Assembly: GCA_963668655.2 (NCBI GenBank)
Contig: CAXXPQ010000003.1
Span: forward strand, 930,001-994,000
Source: G963668655 sp963668655
GTDB taxonomy: Bacteria; Myxococcota_A; SURF-8
Direction: 5' to 3'
DNA: 64,000 nt
A program made the position numbers and the translations under genes. Positions 62,875 to 64,000 of this stretch are shown piece by piece (within the stretch, counting starts at the first letter, position 1; the number at the start of each line of letters is the position of its first letter). Under the pieces are notes generated by a model. That model saw only the letters and a program-made list of their open reading frames with translations, was not told where the DNA came from and searched no databases.

Positions 62875-62917
62875 ACGGGTTTACCTGGACGACATTCCAT
62901 ATTTCGATTCTCGATAA
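62861..62917 (+). pseudogene. Remnant of HepT (type VII toxin)
   Basis: The first 18 codons read PRDERVYLDDIPYFDSR after Met, then TAA. PRDERVYLxDI is the characteristic HepT/DUF86 N-terminus and the overlap with the mntA 3' end is the normal gene arrangement. The sequence after codon ~13 no longer resembles the family, and the DNA beyond does not contain the RX4-6H motif. The toxin has been lost by deletion or replacement. Confidence 0.8.
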
Positions 62918-63080
62918 GGGCTGAGACACGATGCCCAAATAGTGCCCAGACTCTGCACCACGGGATGTATTTTGTTGGATTTTCACGGGACTGAATGGGA
63001 TAGACTTACCTTAGTAATTTCAGCCACATAACACCTATCTAGTCGATATTATTAGGGTTCTTAAAAACCCCGTCGGGGCA

Positions 63081-63103
63081 TTCGATTCCCCCCGCCTCCA
63101 CCA
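63081..63103 (+). other. tmRNA (ssrA) 3'-end fragment, probable att site
   Basis: The 23 bases from TTCGATT to CCACCA match the T-loop, 3' T-stem arm (CCCCC), acceptor arm (CGCCTCC) and ACCA end of a typical bacterial tmRNA. The 5' T-stem arm that should pair with CCCCC is absent (the flank is CGTCGGGGCA), so this is a displaced 3'-end copy, not a functional gene. It lies 2 nt from the stop of a tyrosine integrase, the classic arrangement of an attachment site. Confidence 0.8.
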
Positions 63104-63105
63104 AA

Positions 63106-63999
63106 TTATCCCAATGATTCCAGAGACTTGCGAAACTTAATCACGTTCCGTGCTGTATACGTGCTGTAAGTGTCCAGCAATTGCACGGAATTACGGTCGA
63201 TTTCCGGGTTCAAATGCGCATAGCGCATCGTGATTCGGATATCCGAATGACCGAGATATTCCTTCACTTTGAGGATGCTCACACCTGCCTGTACGAGATG
63301 CGAGGCGAAGGTGTGCCGAAGCGTATGCCAACCGATTTTTCGCAGTTCCGCCGCATCACAGGCTCGCCTGAGTGGATGTTTGCACTTTCCATCCGTGAGC
63401 GGATCGCCGTTTTTCCGGCAGAAAACGAACGGACTTTTCCGATGCTTGTGGGCGATGAGCGCATTCACCGCTTCGTTGCTCAATGGAACGGTGCGACCCT
63501 TGTTGCTCTTGGGACTGCCGATACGACCGCGATAGATGGCTCGCTCGACGGAAAGAAATCCCAGTTCCAAATTGATATCCTTCCATTGAAGGCCGAGCAA
63601 TTCGCCCTGGCGTAATCCCGTTCGCAACGCCAGCAAGATCATGGTGCGCCATTCGGCTTTAGCAGCATCGATCAAAGCATTGGCCTCCTCCACCGTCAGA
63701 AAATCGTAACTGGACGGAGGCGTTTTCAATTGCCGGACTCGCGGGAAATGCAAAATCAACCCTTCCTCCTCCGCTTCCGTCAAGAGTTTGCTCAAAACGG
63801 CGAGGTGGTTGTTGACGGTTTTTCGTGCATAGCCCATCTGCAACTTTTTACTCCGATACGCTTTGATGTCCTGTTTCGTGATCCGATCCAGGTACAGTTT
63901 GCCGAAAAAGGGTTTCAGGTGTTTGCGAAGAATCATCTGCTTCTTCGTCACCTCCGATGGTTTGTTTTCCACCTTGGCGTAGGTTTCAATGAAAGTCTC
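63106..63999 (-). CDS. Phage-type tyrosine recombinase (integrase), 5' end outside window
   Basis: At least 297 residues, continuing beyond the window: the frame is open to the edge (ETFIETYAK before a GTG codon at 63972), and the N-terminal arm-binding domain is cut. A core-binding domain (KHLKPFFGKLYLDRITKQDIKAYRSKK) precedes the catalytic domain. Catalytic residues are visible: Arg in TGLRQGELLGL, His-x-x-Arg in WHTLRHTFASHL, His in YLGHSDI and the nucleophile Tyr in RYAHLNPE. It points toward the ssrA fragment. It should integrate an element at the tmRNA 3' end. The element itself would lie to the right, outside the window. Confidence 0.95.
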   Translation of the reverse strand, partial: ETFIETYAKVENKPSEVTKKQMILRKHLKPFFGKLYLDRITKQDIKAYRSKKLQMGYARKTVNNHLAVLSKLLTEAEEEGLILHFPRVRQLKTPPSSYDFLTVEEANALIDAAKAEWRTMILLALRTGLRQGELLGLQWKDINLELGFLSVERAIYRGRIGSPKSNKGRTVPLSNEAVNALIAHKHRKSPFVFCRKNGDPLTDGKCKHPLRRACDAAELRKIGWHTLRHTFASHLVQAGVSILKVKEYLGHSDIRITMRYAHLNPEIDRNSVQLLDTYSTYTARNVIKFRKSLESLG

Positions 64000-64000
64000 G

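Noticed and set aside
63060..63103. Functional tRNA or complete tmRNA
   Set aside because: Only the 3' T-loop/acceptor part is present; the opposite T-stem arm does not pair and no 5' half is found to the left.

Overview
The window reads as a chromosomal segment of a GC-rich, diderm (Gram-negative) bacterium resembling the former Deltaproteobacteria/Myxococcota-type lineages. The clues are the regulatory phosphotransferase cluster, many large exported lipoproteins with Asp-Gly-Asp stalks and Cys-rich modules, MopE-type Asp-rich motifs, a DUF4056 protein, caspase-like and FGE-like exported proteins, and a C-terminal TM-plus-Arg tail. I cannot name a genus from sequence alone.

Layout. 1-4.4 kb: a four-gene regulatory PTS operon (HPr kinase/phosphorylase, RapZ, an EIIA(Man)-HPr fusion, Enzyme I) with no membrane permease. 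4.7-8.5 kb: a voltage-gated-type K+ channel on A+T-rich DNA, then a lipid-anchored GH31 glycosidase. 9-14 kb (minus): a peroxiredoxin carrying a long histone-H1-like tail and two Cys-rich lipoproteins. 14.4-18 kb (plus): uracil phosphoribosyltransferase, a POT-like transporter and a DUF362/ferredoxin protein. 18-19.2 kb: hairpin cluster and an intact IS5/IS427-type element. 19.4-30.6 kb (minus): a >3,150-residue Ig-like-repeat lipoprotein, apparently frameshifted near its end, with a FlgO-like/DUF5683 partner. 31-33 kb (minus): sugar-nucleotidyltransferase, NikR, NifU-like. 33.3-41.2 kb (plus): two paralogous Big_2-type lipoproteins, a DUF4056 protein, tRNA-Leu(CAA). 41.3-42.4 kb: an IS630-like element.

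42.5-58.5 kb is the most distinctive part. A sigma-factor-like gene and a one-TM anti-sigma-like gene (minus) diverge from a Zn-metallopeptidase/DUF4384-lipoprotein pair (plus). That pair converges on a compact six-gene minus-strand operon with a near-consensus promoter at 58.45 kb. The operon encodes a predicted outer-membrane/thrombospondin-3-like protein, a MopE-motif HEXXH protease, a HEAT-like exported protein, a DGD-type lipoprotein, a caspase-like protease with EF-hand and FGE-like lipoprotein. I infer an envelope-located proteolytic/surveillance system. It is the best candidate here for something undescribed.

59-64 kb is mobile/accessory DNA: a decayed IS21 pair, an AAA_14/DUF4143 ATPase, a MntA-type nucleotidyltransferase whose HepT partner is reduced to 18 codons, a 23-nt tmRNA (ssrA) 3'-end fragment that looks like an attachment site, and a tyrosine integrase cut by the window edge. 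No rRNA, CRISPR array or complete tmRNA was seen.
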